Assembly: GCA_021739645.1 (NCBI GenBank) | Contig: JAIPBL010000027.1 | Location: 1-64,000, forward strand | Direction: 5' to 3' | DNA from: Saprospiraceae bacterium | GTDB taxonomy: Bacteria; Bacteroidota; Bacteroidia; Chitinophagales; Saprospiraceae | Length of the DNA stretch: 64,000 nucleotides | Shown: piece by piece, positions 36,384-45,831 of the stretch | Numbering within the stretch: the first letter of the stretch is position 1 | Layout of the letters: every line of letters starts with the position of its first letter | Program-made: the position numbers and the translations under genes | Notes under the pieces: model-generated | Seen by the model: only the letters and a program-made list of their open reading frames with translations | Told to the model about the DNA's origin: nothing | Database searches by the model: none

Positions 36384-37127
36384 TGCTAAGGTTTGAATTT
36401 GCCAATAAAAAAGAGGGTAAATCGTTGAAATGCAGTGCGCAGAACTATTGTATCGTTTCGATGTTTAAATTCTGATAGCTTATCAGCACGGTGCGACTTC
36501 CCGACGAAAAAGGTGTTTAAACAGCCATTTTTCAATCTCCCGAATCAAAATTTGAATTTATTTTCAATTGTAATTTTCTAAAAATCAATTGCTAACAAAT
36601 AAAAAATTACTTTTGGGAAAACTTTTTGGCAAAGGTAGTATTTGAAATTTGAAACTTGTATGTATTTTTGCCGCTCAACCTTGAATCACGCCACCTGTTT
36701 TGTAGTCGGCTAATATTCAAACTTCAGTGCCGCAACTCCTTTGTTTTTCCAAATTAATTCAAACGAAGTAAAACAGTGTTGAAACTGAGATGTGTTGGCG
36801 CAGAATGTGTAACCCGTTGCAAGTTTTTTCCGTAGCTACAGATTACATTCCTTTCGGCAGATTTACCCTGAAAATACACTCCTTTCATTTTGGTATCTAC
36901 CATTCAACCATGGATTCACCAATTTTCAAGAACCTAGACTGATTTTACAGCATTATTTACAATCAAACCTATCATTTTCAAAATACATTGGCGAACGGAA
37001 CACACTATCATGTAACATCTTCTTCAATGTGAAGCATTTTCAAGTGAGTAACAAAACCAACAAGCCTCCCCTCCGGAAGCAAGGTTATTCTGGGTTTTGT
37101 CCTTCCTGTTAAACTCTATTTTAAATT
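36384..37127. other. 744-bp gene-free region between divergent serS and rho
   Basis: No open frame is convincing. It contains the promoter pair at 36641-36670 pointing to rho, which would give a leader of about 450 nt. It also has a short inverted pair TGTTTAAA / TTTAAACA (about 36462 and 36512). A long untranslated leader could host rho autoregulation. Confidence 0.5.
36641..36670 (+). promoter_or_regulatory. Promoter pointing to rho
   Basis: TTTG (36641-36644), an 18-base spacer, then TATTTTTG (36663-36670): both boxes fit the Bacteroidota TTTG / TAnnTTTG consensus at an accepted spacing. The predicted start near 36677 leaves about 450 nt before the rho ATG. Confidence 0.55.
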
Positions 37128-38915
37128 ATGTACGACATTTTGCAATTAAACGACATGCTCGTTCCCGAACTTCGGGAAGTTGCTGAGCGCCTCGAAATAA
37201 GTGGCTTCCGTCGTTTGGCCAAGCAAGAGCTCATCCACAAGATTCTTGACCAGCAAGCTATTGCAGGGAAAGGAAGTGCCACGGCTGTTGCGCCAGCACC
37301 TCCTTCAGCCGAAGAAAAAGAACCAGAGGCGAAGCGCCCCGTCGTTCGTCGTACCTCACCCGGCTTTGTTGAGCAAAAGCGTGACGAAGAGCCCGATGAC
37401 CGTGGCCAACGCCGTGAGCGCATCGTTCGAGAGTCTGGCGTTCGAGGTGGCGACCGTGAATCAAGGACAGACCGCCCTTCCCGTGAAAGTCGAGAACGCG
37501 ATCTACGTGACAGGGAACCAAGAGATAGAATCATTGCCAACGACTACCGCAGCCGCGATAGTAGATTTAGTACGCCACCTCCACCCAAATCACCCGCTCG
37601 CATTGATCCGGTTGACGAGGATGATGACTATGAAGATATGGAAATGGACGATGATATGGAAATGGTGGTGAGCAGGCCAGCTAGTGGTGGCACTACTCCC
37701 AACATTGATATTATTGTTGACGCACCATTTGTGCCGGATGATGAGCCAGTTCATGAGGGGCGTTCCGGTGGTGGCGAACGATTCGACATCGAATTGGATG
37801 GCATAATAGAAGGTGAGGGTATTCTTGAAATGATGCCCGATGGCTACGGCTTCCTTCGTTCGGCAGATTACAACTACCTGACTTCGCCCGATGATATTTA
37901 CGTTTCGCCTTCTCAAATCAAATTGTTTGGTCTGCGTACAGGCGATACCGTAAAAGGCGCCATACGCCCTCCGAAGGAAGGTGAAAAATACTTCGCCCTG
38001 CTGCGAGTTTCCAAAATCAACGGCCTTGACCCGAAAGATATCCGTGACCGGGTGCCTTTTGATTACTTGACACCACTCTTCCCCGAAGAAAAGTACAACC
38101 TCTGCATCTCCCCCACGGGCAGGGATTACAGTACCCGAACAGTGGATATGTTCACTCCAATTGGGAAAGGGCAGCGTGGACTTATCGTTGCGCAACCGAA
38201 AACAGGTAAGACCTTCCTTTTGAAGGACATTGCAAACTCCATCGCAAAAAACCACCCTGAAAGCTACATCATTGTGCTTTTGGTGGATGAGCGCCCTGAG
38301 GAGGTGACAGACTTCAAGCGTAGTGTGAACGCCGAGGTAGTCGCTTCCACTTTCGATGAGCCAGCCGAAAACCACGTGCGAGTAGCGGGTATCGTTTTGG
38401 AAAAAGCCAAGCGCCTCGTCGAGTGCGGCCACGATGTGGTCATTTTGCTCGACTCCATCACCCGTTTGGCCCGTGCTTATAACACCGTGGCACCTGCCAG
38501 CGGCAAAGTACTCTCTGGTGGTGTGGAGGCAAACGCCCTGCACAAGCCGAAGAAATTCTTTGGTGCTGCTCGTAACATCGAGGGTGGGGGCTCGCTGACT
38601 ATTCTTGCAACTGCCCTGATTGACACTGGCTCAAAAATGGACAGCGTCATCTTTGAAGAATTCAAAGGTACCGGCAATATGGAATTGCAACTCGACCGTA
38701 CCCTCGCCAACAGGCGCTTGTGGCCTGCGGTTGACCTCACGAAGTCGAGCACACGCCGCGACGACTTGTTGTTTGACCGTGACACGCTCCAGCGTCTGTT
38801 CATTTTGCGCAAGCACCTCTCCGACATGAAGCCGGAGGAGGCGATGGAGTTCTTGTTGAAGCACATGCAGAACACCCGCAGCAACGAGGAGTTCCTAGCT
38901 TCTATGAATGGTTAA
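37128..38915 (+). CDS. rho: Transcription termination factor Rho with Arg/Asp-rich insert
   Basis: 595 aa, against about 420 in E. coli. It is a hexameric RNA helicase that ends transcription. The N-terminal Rho_N domain (about 1-45, [20 protein letters not shown]) is followed by a ~170-residue low-complexity insert rich in Arg, Asp, Glu and Ser (about 60-210). Then come the RNA-binding cold-shock-like domain ([20 protein letters not shown]), the P-loop ([10 protein letters not shown]), Walker B ([16 protein letters not shown]) and the Q/R loops. Disordered inserts at this place are known in Bacteroidota Rho, and for a gut Bacteroides have been linked to condensate formation. A strong terminator follows. 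Confidence 0.95.
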   Translation: MYDILQLNDMLVPELREVAERLEISGFRRLAKQELIHKILDQQAIAGKGSATAVAPAPPSAEEKEPEAKRPVVRRTSPGFVEQKRDEEPDDRGQRRERIVRESGVRGGDRESRTDRPSRESRERDLRDREPRDRIIANDYRSRDSRFSTPPPPKSPARIDPVDEDDDYEDMEMDDDMEMVVSRPASGGTTPNIDIIVDAPFVPDDEPVHEGRSGGGERFDIELDGIIEGEGILEMMPDGYGFLRSADYNYLTSPDDIYVSPSQIKLFGLRTGDTVKGAIRPPKEGEKYFALLRVSKINGLDPKDIRDRVPFDYLTPLFPEEKYNLCISPTGRDYSTRTVDMFTPIGKGQRGLIVAQPKTGKTFLLKDIANSIAKNHPESYIIVLLVDERPEEVTDFKRSVNAEVVASTFDEPAENHVRVAGIVLEKAKRLVECGHDVVILLDSITRLARAYNTVAPASGKVLSGGVEANALHKPKKFFGAARNIEGGGSLTILATALIDTGSKMDSVIFEEFKGTGNMELQLDRTLANRRLWPAVDLTKSSTRRDDLLFDRDTLQRLFILRKHLSDMKPEEAMEFLLKHMQNTRSNEEFLASMNG

Positions 38916-38943
38916 ATTTTAGGCAGATTTTGTCTTTCGATAC

Positions 38944-38984
38944 AGAGCGGCTTTGGGTGTTTTACCAAAAGCCGCTCTTTTTTT
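38944..38984 (+). terminator. Rho-independent terminator after rho
   Basis: AGAGCGGCTTT pairs with AAAGCCGCTCT, with an inner GGT/ACC pair, followed by a seven-T run. It lies 29 bases after the rho stop. Confidence 0.9.
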
Positions 38985-39086
38985 GGCTAATGGGAGCGTC
39001 GAAAAGTTTTACGAAGAAAAAGAATGGCAAAAGTGACGGGCTGACCTACTTTTGCCATTCTACTTTGTCCTTTAGACTTAAAAAAA

Positions 39087-40868
39087 ATGACAACTCAAGA
39101 AAAACTGCAACGACTTCGGGCAGCCATGAAAGAACTTGGCCTCGCCGCTTACATCATACCTTCCGCTGACCCCCATCAAGGCGAGTACGTGGCCGACCAC
39201 TGGAAATCGAGGGTATGGCTTTCGGGCTTCACTGGGTCTGCAGGCACCGTGGTGGTCACCGCTGACCATGCCGGACTTTGGACGGACAGCCGTTATTTCC
39301 TTCAAGCTGAAACGCAGCTCGAAGGGAGTGGCATTGCGCTGCACAAGTTGGGCATCCCACACACGCCCGAACATTTGGGCTGGATGAAGGAGAATCTCCC
39401 AGCGGGCGGCAAGGTCGGGCTTGATGGGCGGTTGTTTTCGGTGGGACAAATCCGGCGCATGGCGAAGCTTTTTTACGATAAAAAAATTGAGCTTGAAACG
39501 GGAGTTGACCTGATTGAAAAAATCTGGAACGACCGACAGCCGTTGCCACAAAGCCCTGTGTTTGAGCATGATGTGAAATTAGCGGGAGCTACCCGGCCCG
39601 AAAAACTGGCGAAAGTCCGGGAGGGAATGGGCGGTGCGGACTACCACCTCGTCTCGTCGCTGGACGATGTCGCATGGCTGTTCAACCTTCGTGGGCGTGA
39701 TGTGGAGTGCAATCCGGTTTTTTATGCTTACGCAATGGTTGGCAAGGAAGCGGCGTGGCTTTTTATCGAAACTGCCAAACTGCCCGACGAACTCAAACAA
39801 CGCTTGAACGAGGACGGCATATTGGGGAAGCCATACGACGCTTTGGAAGGTTTTTTGAAAAAAATGGGGGAAGCCGAAACTGTTCTACTTGACCTCGGAA
39901 TTACCAATAATCAGGTTTACAATGCCATTGAAAAGAACAGTATCATAGAAGGCGACAATATCGTGGCTGAACTTAAAGCCATCAAAAACCCCACAGAAAT
40001 TGCTCATTTGGAAAGAACAATGGCCCGTGACGGCATGGCGCTTGTTCGAATTTTTCGTTGGCTGGAGCAAACATTGGAGGAACGCCCAGTGCCGGAGGCT
40101 GAGGTTGCCGAGCGACTGACTGGGTTCCGTGCCGAGTTGGAGAACTATTTTGGCGACAGCTTCGATGCAATCGTTGGTTACAACGGAAATGGGGCCATTA
40201 TTCACTACCACCCGGAATTTGGGAGGTGCGCAAACATTGAAAAGCACGGGATTTTGCTGCTTGATTCTGGGGGGCAGTACACCGATGGCACAACGGACAT
40301 CACCCGAACAGTGGCACTATCGCCGCCCACAGCTGCGCAAAAGACCGATTTCACCTTGGTGCTGAAGGGCATGTTGGGACTTACCATGGCTCGGTTTCCG
40401 AGGGGGACGAATGGTGTACAGCTCGACACGTTGGCCCGTTCGCCAATCTGGCAGCACCACATCAACTTTGGCCACGGGGTAGGGCACGGCGTCGGCTTTT
40501 TCCTCAACGTCCACGAAGGGCCGCATGGTTTTTCACCAGTCGCCAACTCGCCGAGGGCGGCAAAGGCGGTGGAGCCGGGCACGGTCACTTCGAACGAGCC
40601 AGGCATCTACAAAGTTGGGCAGTACGGCATTCGTATCGAAAACCTTATTCTTTGTGTAGAAGATGTGGAGAACGAATTTGGGAAGTTCTATCGTTTTGAA
40701 ACGCTGACGTTGTTTCCGATTGACCTGAATTTGGTGGATAAAAACATGCTTACAGAGGCTGAACGGCGTTGGCTAAACGCCTATCACGATGAGTGTTTTG
40801 ACAAAATTTCACCTCACCTGGATGAAGTGGAAAAGGTATGGCTGCGAGAAAAATGCGGCAAGCTGTAA
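39087..40868 (+). CDS. Xaa-Pro aminopeptidase (M24B)
   Basis: 593 aa, the long eukaryote-type aminopeptidase P form with three domains: two creatinase-like N-terminal domains (about 1-135 and 150-300) and the pita-bread catalytic domain (about 310-530). Metal ligands are visible: the two Asp in LLDSGGQYTDGTTDITR, His in GHGVGHGVG, and Glu in SNEPGIY and IRIENL. The enzyme removes an N-terminal residue before proline, in the cytoplasm (no signal peptide). A C-terminal ~60-residue helical tail completes the family pattern (LTEAERRWLNAYH). It has a terminator directly after the stop. Confidence 0.93.
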   Translation: MTTQEKLQRLRAAMKELGLAAYIIPSADPHQGEYVADHWKSRVWLSGFTGSAGTVVVTADHAGLWTDSRYFLQAETQLEGSGIALHKLGIPHTPEHLGWMKENLPAGGKVGLDGRLFSVGQIRRMAKLFYDKKIELETGVDLIEKIWNDRQPLPQSPVFEHDVKLAGATRPEKLAKVREGMGGADYHLVSSLDDVAWLFNLRGRDVECNPVFYAYAMVGKEAAWLFIETAKLPDELKQRLNEDGILGKPYDALEGFLKKMGEAETVLLDLGITNNQVYNAIEKNSIIEGDNIVAELKAIKNPTEIAHLERTMARDGMALVRIFRWLEQTLEERPVPEAEVAERLTGFRAELENYFGDSFDAIVGYNGNGAIIHYHPEFGRCANIEKHGILLLDSGGQYTDGTTDITRTVALSPPTAAQKTDFTLVLKGMLGLTMARFPRGTNGVQLDTLARSPIWQHHINFGHGVGHGVGFFLNVHEGPHGFSPVANSPRAAKAVEPGTVTSNEPGIYKVGQYGIRIENLILCVEDVENEFGKFYRFETLTLFPIDLNLVDKNMLTEAERRWLNAYHDECFDKISPHLDEVEKVWLREKCGKL

Positions 40869-40871
40869 TGG

Positions 40872-40908
40872 AAAAGGGGATTGAGCAGCTGCTCAATCCC
40901 CTTTTTTT
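40872..40908. terminator. Bidirectional terminator after the aminopeptidase
   Basis: AAAAGGGGATTGAGCA pairs with TGCTCAATCCCCTTTT with almost no loop and is followed by extra T. It overlaps the stop codon of the convergent OmpA-like gene and serves both. Confidence 0.9.
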
Positions 40909-42061
40909 AACCTGTAACGCTCAGGATTTTTATTTCCACCCGCTGGTTTTTCTTTCGCCCAGCGGCGGTTTTGTTTGTGTCAACGGGTTTCCGTTTCCCA
41001 TACCCCTTGTATTGAAGGCGTTTCCGGGCGATTCCTTTTTCAACGAGGTAGTCCACAATGGCCTTTGCGCGTTCCGTGGATAACTTATCGCAATATTCGT
41101 GCGAAGGTGTACCGTTGGTATGTCCACCAATTTCGACAGCCACACGTGGATTGGCAGTAAGGAAATCATAAACCTCGCTCAACACTGGTACCGAACTTTT
41201 CGTAATTGTAGAGCTGTCCGCAGGGAAATAAAGCTGTTCCATCCGGATGGTCATGCCGGTGGTTATTTTCGTCGGGTCTTCCAATTCTTTCAGGATGGCA
41301 GGTGTCTTTTTTACTTCCGGAGAATCTGATTTCTCAGTGCTAGTGGTGTTTCTAGGCCCAGATACTACTGGTGGCGTATCCGGTATTACAGGAACATCAG
41401 GCTTTGTAGCCGAGCATGGTACCGGGAAAATATCGGATGCATTGTCAAGCAACAGGTTTCCGTTATAGGGAAAAGGCGTAGGTGTTTTGTAAAAAGCCTC
41501 AAATGTGATATAAGAATGGGTTTGCTTTGGCTCAAAGCGAAAATTGTAAGCCAACCAACGGGTGTTCACGATTAGTGAACTCTCGGCCAGCAACTCATCA
41601 CGGCTGCAATAACTGGAGCCTCCCCAGATGCGAAGTTTGACGGGCGCTGCATAATTTACTTCTAAATTAGTTACTCGGCTTGCGCTCATATACACCTCAG
41701 AACGGGTCAGTGACATGCTGAATTCATAGCATTTTCCAGATACCAACTGCCCGCTCAATCGTTGTGAAACCCTTTCCCAGGTGTCATTTTCCCTGACCAC
41801 AAGCCCGATATAGGTCTTGCCGTTAAAAGGAGCCTTTGTTACTTGAAAAGCACCCACACCTTCTTTTGGGTGCACGTCAGGTGGTGTTTCTCCGGGAAAC
41901 CCGCAATCGTACCAGCCATCAGGCAGCCTGTTGCCATTGCCGCCTTCGCCGGGAACTCCCTCAAACGATGGGTTGATCAATCTTATGGGTTCTTCCTGAC
42001 CCGACAGGCCATTGGAAAGGAATAAAAAAGCGAAAAGTAATAGGGAAATCGAACCTCTCAT
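40907..42061 (-). CDS. OmpA-family outer-membrane protein
   Basis: 384 aa from the ATG at 42061, where a signal peptide begins (MRGSISLLLFAFLFLSNGLSGQ); the in-frame extension to 42100 is not secretion-like. The middle (about 25-200) resembles a carbohydrate-binding/jelly-roll module (LINPSFEG, GWYDCGFPGETPPDVHP, YEFSMSLTRSEVYM). The last ~110 residues are an OmpA peptidoglycan-binding domain: VAVEIGGHTNGTPSHEYCDKLS, ERAKAIVDYLVEKGI, LQYKGYGKRKPV, NQRVEIKIL. It probably links the outer membrane to the wall. Confidence 0.85.
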   Translation of the reverse strand: MRGSISLLLFAFLFLSNGLSGQEEPIRLINPSFEGVPGEGGNGNRLPDGWYDCGFPGETPPDVHPKEGVGAFQVTKAPFNGKTYIGLVVRENDTWERVSQRLSGQLVSGKCYEFSMSLTRSEVYMSASRVTNLEVNYAAPVKLRIWGGSSYCSRDELLAESSLIVNTRWLAYNFRFEPKQTHSYITFEAFYKTPTPFPYNGNLLLDNASDIFPVPCSATKPDVPVIPDTPPVVSGPRNTTSTEKSDSPEVKKTPAILKELEDPTKITTGMTIRMEQLYFPADSSTITKSSVPVLSEVYDFLTANPRVAVEIGGHTNGTPSHEYCDKLSTERAKAIVDYLVEKGIARKRLQYKGYGKRKPVDTNKTAAGRKKNQRVEIKILSVTG

Positions 42062-42219
42062 TGTTCGTTTATTTTTTTGCAAAAAGTTCAAAAATTTCAA
42101 ACGTGGTATCGGGTGTATTAGTTTGCAGTGATGGTTATGATTGTTTTAAAAACAGTTTTTACACCTAAAAGCTGCTTGTAAAAGGTTGAAAACTTTCAAA
42201 ATGTTCGAGATTATTGAGA

Positions 42220-42257
42220 TTTGGGCCAGCCGAACAAAGATTACGACTGGCCCAAAA
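42220..42257 (-). terminator. Terminator after the acyl-CoA dehydrogenase
   Basis: TTTGGGCCAG and CTGGCCCAAA pair around a 17-base loop, directly after the stop codon of the minus-strand gene. The downstream T-run is short, so strength is uncertain. Confidence 0.6.
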
Positions 42258-42260
42258 TCC

Positions 42261-43481
42261 TTATTTGAATGCATTAAGTCCGGTAACATCCATGCCTGTG
42301 ATAAGCAGGTGGATGTCATGCGTACCCTCATAGGTTAGCACCGTTTCAAGGTTCATCATGTGGCGCATGATGGGGTACTCGTTGGTGATGCCCATTCCAC
42401 CCAATATTTGACGAGCCTCCCTTGCGACGGTTAATGCCATCATTACGTTGTTTCGTTTGGCCATTGAAACTTGAGCCGCCGTAGCCTTGCCTGCATTGGC
42501 AAGTGTGCCTAATCGCCATGCAAGCAATTGAGCTTTGGTGATTTCGGTGATCATTTCTGCCAGTTTCTTTTGTGTGAGCTGAAAACCACCAATTGGCCGG
42601 TCAAACTGGATGCGCTCTTGTGAGTAGCGCAATGCTGTGTCGTAGCAGTCAAGAGCCGCTCCGATAACGCCCCAAGCTATGCCGTAACGTGCTTTCGATA
42701 GGCAACCGAGCGGGCCTTTCATGCCCTGAATGTTAGGAAGCACATTTTTCTTCGGTACCCGAACGTCTTCGAAAATCAGCTCACCCGTAATGGATGCACG
42801 CAGCGACCATTTGCCATGGATTTCGGGAGCGGAAAAGCCCTTCATGCCTTTTTCTACAATCAAACCCCGAACTACGCCTTGCTCGTCCCTTGCCCAAACA
42901 ACAGCAATGTCTGCTACAGGGGAGTTGGTAATCCACATCTTGGCACCATTGAGGATGTAGGCGTCGCCATCGTCCTTGATATTGGTAAGCATGCCTGCGG
43001 GGTTGGAGCCGGCGTCGGGTTCAGTTAGGCCAAAGCACCCGATGTACTCGCCACTGGCCAATTTAGGCAGGTAATGGCGGCGCTGCTCTTCTGAGCCGTA
43101 TTTGTAAATCGGGTACATCACCAGCGAACCTTGTACACTGGCCATGGAACGAACGCCAGAGTCGCCCCGCTCCAGTTCTTGCATGATAATGCCATAGGCG
43201 ATTTCGTCCATCCCGCCACAGCCGTACTCGGCAGGTAGGCTTGGGCCGAATGCGCCAATTTCCGCCAAACCTTTGAACAGGTGGTGCGGGCATTTTGACT
43301 TATCTGCGTATTCTTCGATGATGGGGGATACTTCCGCTTTTACCCACGCCCGCACGGCTTCACGAGCTAACAGGTGCTCCTCGCTAAGGAGTTCGTCCAC
43401 ACCGTAATAATCGTGGTATTGGTAGCGGTCTTCTTTTGCTTTCTTGGCAAATGTGGTGGTGCCGTTGTTTTCGTTGTGCAT
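42261..43481 (-). CDS. Acyl-CoA dehydrogenase, probably glutaryl-CoA dehydrogenase
   Basis: 406 aa from the ATG at 43481, chosen because the extension to 43535 is not conserved-looking. FAD-dependent dehydrogenation of an acyl-CoA. Family signatures: CFGLTEPDAGSNPAGM and MWITNSPVADIAVVWAR (FAD/substrate region), QILGGMGITNEYPIMRHMMNLE, and the catalytic-base Glu in TYEGTHDIHLLITG. The TYEGTHDIH context and the SLRASITGELIFEDVRVP segment fit the glutaryl-CoA dehydrogenase group (lysine/tryptophan breakdown) better than fatty-acid enzymes. It stands alone with its own terminator. Confidence 0.85.
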   Translation of the reverse strand: MHNENNGTTTFAKKAKEDRYQYHDYYGVDELLSEEHLLAREAVRAWVKAEVSPIIEEYADKSKCPHHLFKGLAEIGAFGPSLPAEYGCGGMDEIAYGIIMQELERGDSGVRSMASVQGSLVMYPIYKYGSEEQRRHYLPKLASGEYIGCFGLTEPDAGSNPAGMLTNIKDDGDAYILNGAKMWITNSPVADIAVVWARDEQGVVRGLIVEKGMKGFSAPEIHGKWSLRASITGELIFEDVRVPKKNVLPNIQGMKGPLGCLSKARYGIAWGVIGAALDCYDTALRYSQERIQFDRPIGGFQLTQKKLAEMITEITKAQLLAWRLGTLANAGKATAAQVSMAKRNNVMMALTVAREARQILGGMGITNEYPIMRHMMNLETVLTYEGTHDIHLLITGMDVTGLNAFK

Positions 43482-43576
43482 ATATAATAAGGTATAAAAG
43501 CCGGGAGGTGAAAAAACGGTTAAGCATTCTACCATTCACCACCATCCGGTGCAGGTTAGGATTTTGATTTTCGGCG

Positions 43577-43584
43577 CAAAAATA
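43577..43584 (-). promoter_or_regulatory. Possible -7 box for the acyl-CoA dehydrogenase
   Basis: The minus strand reads TATTTTTG (fits TAnnTTTG), 95 bases upstream of the start codon. No good -33 box is at the usual spacing. Confidence 0.3.
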
Positions 43585-43696
43585 CGCATTTGACCGCACA
43601 GTTTCCAGCCTGCGAAATGTTATGCGCACGGAATGGATGCATTCTTTTCCTAATTTTACGCTTATTTTTTAAGTCTAAATAAAAAAGCGAGAATCA

Positions 43697-44212
43697 ATGG
43701 CAATGATTGCACTGGAGGGGATGCATTTTTATGCTTACCATGGTTTTTACGAAGAGGAGCAGGTGATAGGTAACGATTATGTCGTGGATGTCTATATTGA
43801 AACAGTTTTCACTAGGGCAGCGGTGGACGACGACCTTTACCAAACTATCAATTATGAGACTGTTTACCTGATTTGCGAGGCTGTCATGCGAAAGAAATCG
43901 AAGCTATTGGAGGCCGTGGCCAATCTTATTGCGCTTGATATTAAGCACCAATTCAGGAGTATTAAGGAGTTGAAAGTTAGGGTGAAAAAACTCAACCCAC
44001 CACTTGGAGGTAGGGTTGATGCGGCTTTTGTGGAAGTCAATGGGGAATACACGAAAAAATGCGCCCGATGTGACAAGCCTCTTCTTTGTTACGGAGACAA
44101 GACTTGTTGGTGCATGGAAACAAAGCTTTTTCAGAAAACCCTTGAGCAATTGAGGGGCACCTACGGTGACCGCTGCCTTTGTCAGGATTGCTTGGAGTTC
44201 TATGCCAATTGA
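43697..44212 (+). CDS. folB: Dihydroneopterin aldolase fused to a Cys-rich (CWC) domain
   Basis: 171 aa; FolB alone is about 120. The N-terminal part is FolB (IALEGMHFYAYHGFYEEEQVIGNDY with the catalytic-region Glu/Tyr, TINYETVYLICEAVM, LEAVANLIALDI, VRVKKLNPPLGGRVD), which makes 6-hydroxymethyl-dihydropterin in folate synthesis. After residue ~120 comes a short domain with eight Cys: CARCDKPLLC, CWCM and CLCQDCLEF. This matches the cysteine-rich CWC family, probably a metal-binding knuckle. The fused domain's role is unknown; it could be structural or redox-sensing. Confidence 0.85.
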   Translation: MAMIALEGMHFYAYHGFYEEEQVIGNDYVVDVYIETVFTRAAVDDDLYQTINYETVYLICEAVMRKKSKLLEAVANLIALDIKHQFRSIKELKVRVKKLNPPLGGRVDAAFVEVNGEYTKKCARCDKPLLCYGDKTCWCMETKLFQKTLEQLRGTYGDRCLCQDCLEFYAN

Positions 44213-44310
44213 GGTCACGCCTAATTCAATAATAACATTTCAATAAGTTACCTCCTGCCGGATATTTCGTTTAAACCTTGTATCAATATTTTTCACTCAA
44301 ATTAAAAAAG

Positions 44311-45024
44311 ATGATTAAGAAAGTTTTGCTCCTATTGGTTTGTTTTCAATTGGTCTCTTGCGACCCTGCTGCTCTCCAACGGACACTGGATGCGCTTGGT
44401 AGCGCAGAACTCAGTACCTCTGAGGTCTCCTCGGGGCTAAAGCAAGCCCTTGAAATTGGTATCGGAAAAGGGTCTGAAACGCTTTCCAGAAAGGATGGTT
44501 ATTTCAAGAGTGCCTATAAAATACTGCTGCCCCCCGAAGCGCAAAAGGTGGCGGACAAGCTCCGTAACGTACCGGGCTTCAGCAACGTAGAGAATCAGAT
44601 TTTGGAAAAAATCAACCGAGGTGCAGAGGATGCGGCCAAAAAGGCGAAACCGATTTTTGTGGATGCCATCCGACAGATGTCGTTTTCGGATGCAATGAAT
44701 ATCTTGATGGGTGAGCAGAATGCAGCAACGAGCTACCTGAACCGAACCACTTCGGATAACCTTTATACAGCATTTAACCCTGTAATCGTGCAGTCATTGG
44801 ACAAGTTTGACGCGAGGAAGTACTGGAGCGATGCCGTAAATGCTTACAATAAAATTCCGTTTGTGGATAAAGCCAATCCAGATTTGGATGACTATGTGAC
44901 CAAACAGGCGCTGAATGGCTTGTTCAGTATGGTTGAAAACGAAGAATTAAACATTCGAACCAACATTGCTTCAAGAACTACTGACCTGCTTAAAAAGGTT
45001 TTTGCGAAGCAGGACAAAAAATAG
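44311..45024 (+). CDS. DUF4197 lipoprotein
   Basis: 237 aa from the ATG at 44311, chosen because it opens a lipoprotein signal peptide (MIKKVLLLLVCFQLVSC; modified Cys at 17). The mature part is all-helical and fits DUF4197: SSGLKQALEIGIGKGSETLS, YFKSAYKILLPPEAQKVADKLR, INRGAEDAAKKAKPIFVDAIRQM and DYVTKQALNGLFSMV. It is a predicted periplasmic or outer-membrane lipoprotein of unknown function. It lies 98 bp after folB and is convergent with tatA. Confidence 0.85.
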   Translation: MIKKVLLLLVCFQLVSCDPAALQRTLDALGSAELSTSEVSSGLKQALEIGIGKGSETLSRKDGYFKSAYKILLPPEAQKVADKLRNVPGFSNVENQILEKINRGAEDAAKKAKPIFVDAIRQMSFSDAMNILMGEQNAATSYLNRTTSDNLYTAFNPVIVQSLDKFDARKYWSDAVNAYNKIPFVDKANPDLDDYVTKQALNGLFSMVENEELNIRTNIASRTTDLLKKVFAKQDKK

Positions 45025-45031
45025 TTCGTCA

Positions 45032-45095
45032 GTTCGACAGGTGACAGTTTGCAGGTGAAATGAATTCCCTGGGCCCAGGCTGTCAACTGTCGAAC
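45032..45095. repeat. Intergenic inverted repeat with central palindrome
   Basis: GTTCGACAGGTGACAG (45032-45047) pairs with CTGTCAACTGTCGAAC (45080-45095) with one mismatch. The perfect 12-bp palindrome CCTGGGCCCAGG sits at 45068-45079. It lies between the convergent DUF4197 and tatA genes and probably acts as a terminator; the arms are made of 7-8 bp related words. Confidence 0.65.
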
Positions 45096-45108
45096 TTCAA
45101 ACATTCCT

Positions 45109-45339
45109 CTACTCAGCAGCTCTTTTTTCTTCCAACTTCTTTTTGTCGTACTCACGCATTCCTTCTTTCAACTCCTCTTCCACTGAGTTGCGAGCATTGT
45201 TGAACTCCTTGATGCCCTTGCCCACGCCTCGCATTAGCTCGGGTATTTTCTTACCTCCGAACAATAGCAGAACTACGCCCAAAATGATGAGCAACTCCGT
45301 CATATTCAGGTTTTGGATGAACAGAAAAGTATTTGTCAT
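45109..45339 (-). CDS. tatA: Sec-independent translocase protein TatA
   Basis: 76 aa. One N-terminal membrane helix ([21 protein letters not shown], about residues 15-35) with the [20 protein letters not shown] hinge and amphipathic helix of TatA/MttA proteins, then a charged tail. TatA oligomers form the pore for folded twin-arginine substrates. A likely substrate in this window is the TIM-barrel protein at 58.3-59.2 kb. Translation could also start at the internal Met13. tatC is not in the window. Confidence 0.92.
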   Translation of the reverse strand: MTNTFLFIQNLNMTELLIILGVVLLLFGGKKIPELMRGVGKGIKEFNNARNSVEEELKEGMREYDKKKLEEKRAAE

Positions 45340-45831
45340 GTCAAAATTTTTTTGAATTGTGGTTTCGAACCTTGCTCGAAGGTTGGCAACGTTTCCCTAA
45401 AACACGCAATTCGGTTATCAAGCAATTCCAAATCAAGACAAAAGTAAGATATTTCAACATCACAGGTTGCATTCGAAAGGATTTAGATTGAGGTGGCTGC
45501 CTATGGGGCCAGTGTTCCTTTTAGATAGAACGGGTTAGTTGCTCATTCTACCTTATTTTCCTTGAGGAGAACGAATGGGGTTAGGAAATCTAGCGAGGCG
45601 GCTGAGCAAAAATAGGCAAGTGTGTTATCTTTCAAATATTACTGAAAATTAAATAATCAAAAATGTTTTGATAAAAAATTAATAATCAACCAATTATTAA
45701 TTTTATTAAAAATAATTTGTCGTTATTTTCAAAACATATCATGGTTGTTTAAGTATTTTATTAAATTAATTAAACGATAGAACTATCTTTGTGGTGAAAT
45801 TAATAACAACCAAACTTAAATACTGAAAATC
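45340..45831. other. AT-rich divergent promoter region, tatA / ECF sigma
   Basis: About 490 bases, very AT-rich towards the right end (45640-45800). No gene is evident. It carries the -7 box of the sigma factor gene at 45784. Confidence 0.5.
45784..45791 (+). promoter_or_regulatory. -7 promoter box of the ECF sigma gene
   Basis: TATCTTTG fits TAnnTTTG, 40 bases before the ATG at 45832. The upstream region is too AT-rich to pick a -33 box. Confidence 0.45.

Noticed and set aside
37590-38543. Minus-strand frame of 317 codons opposite rho
   Set aside because: It is fully antisense to rho, with no motif or plausible start context.
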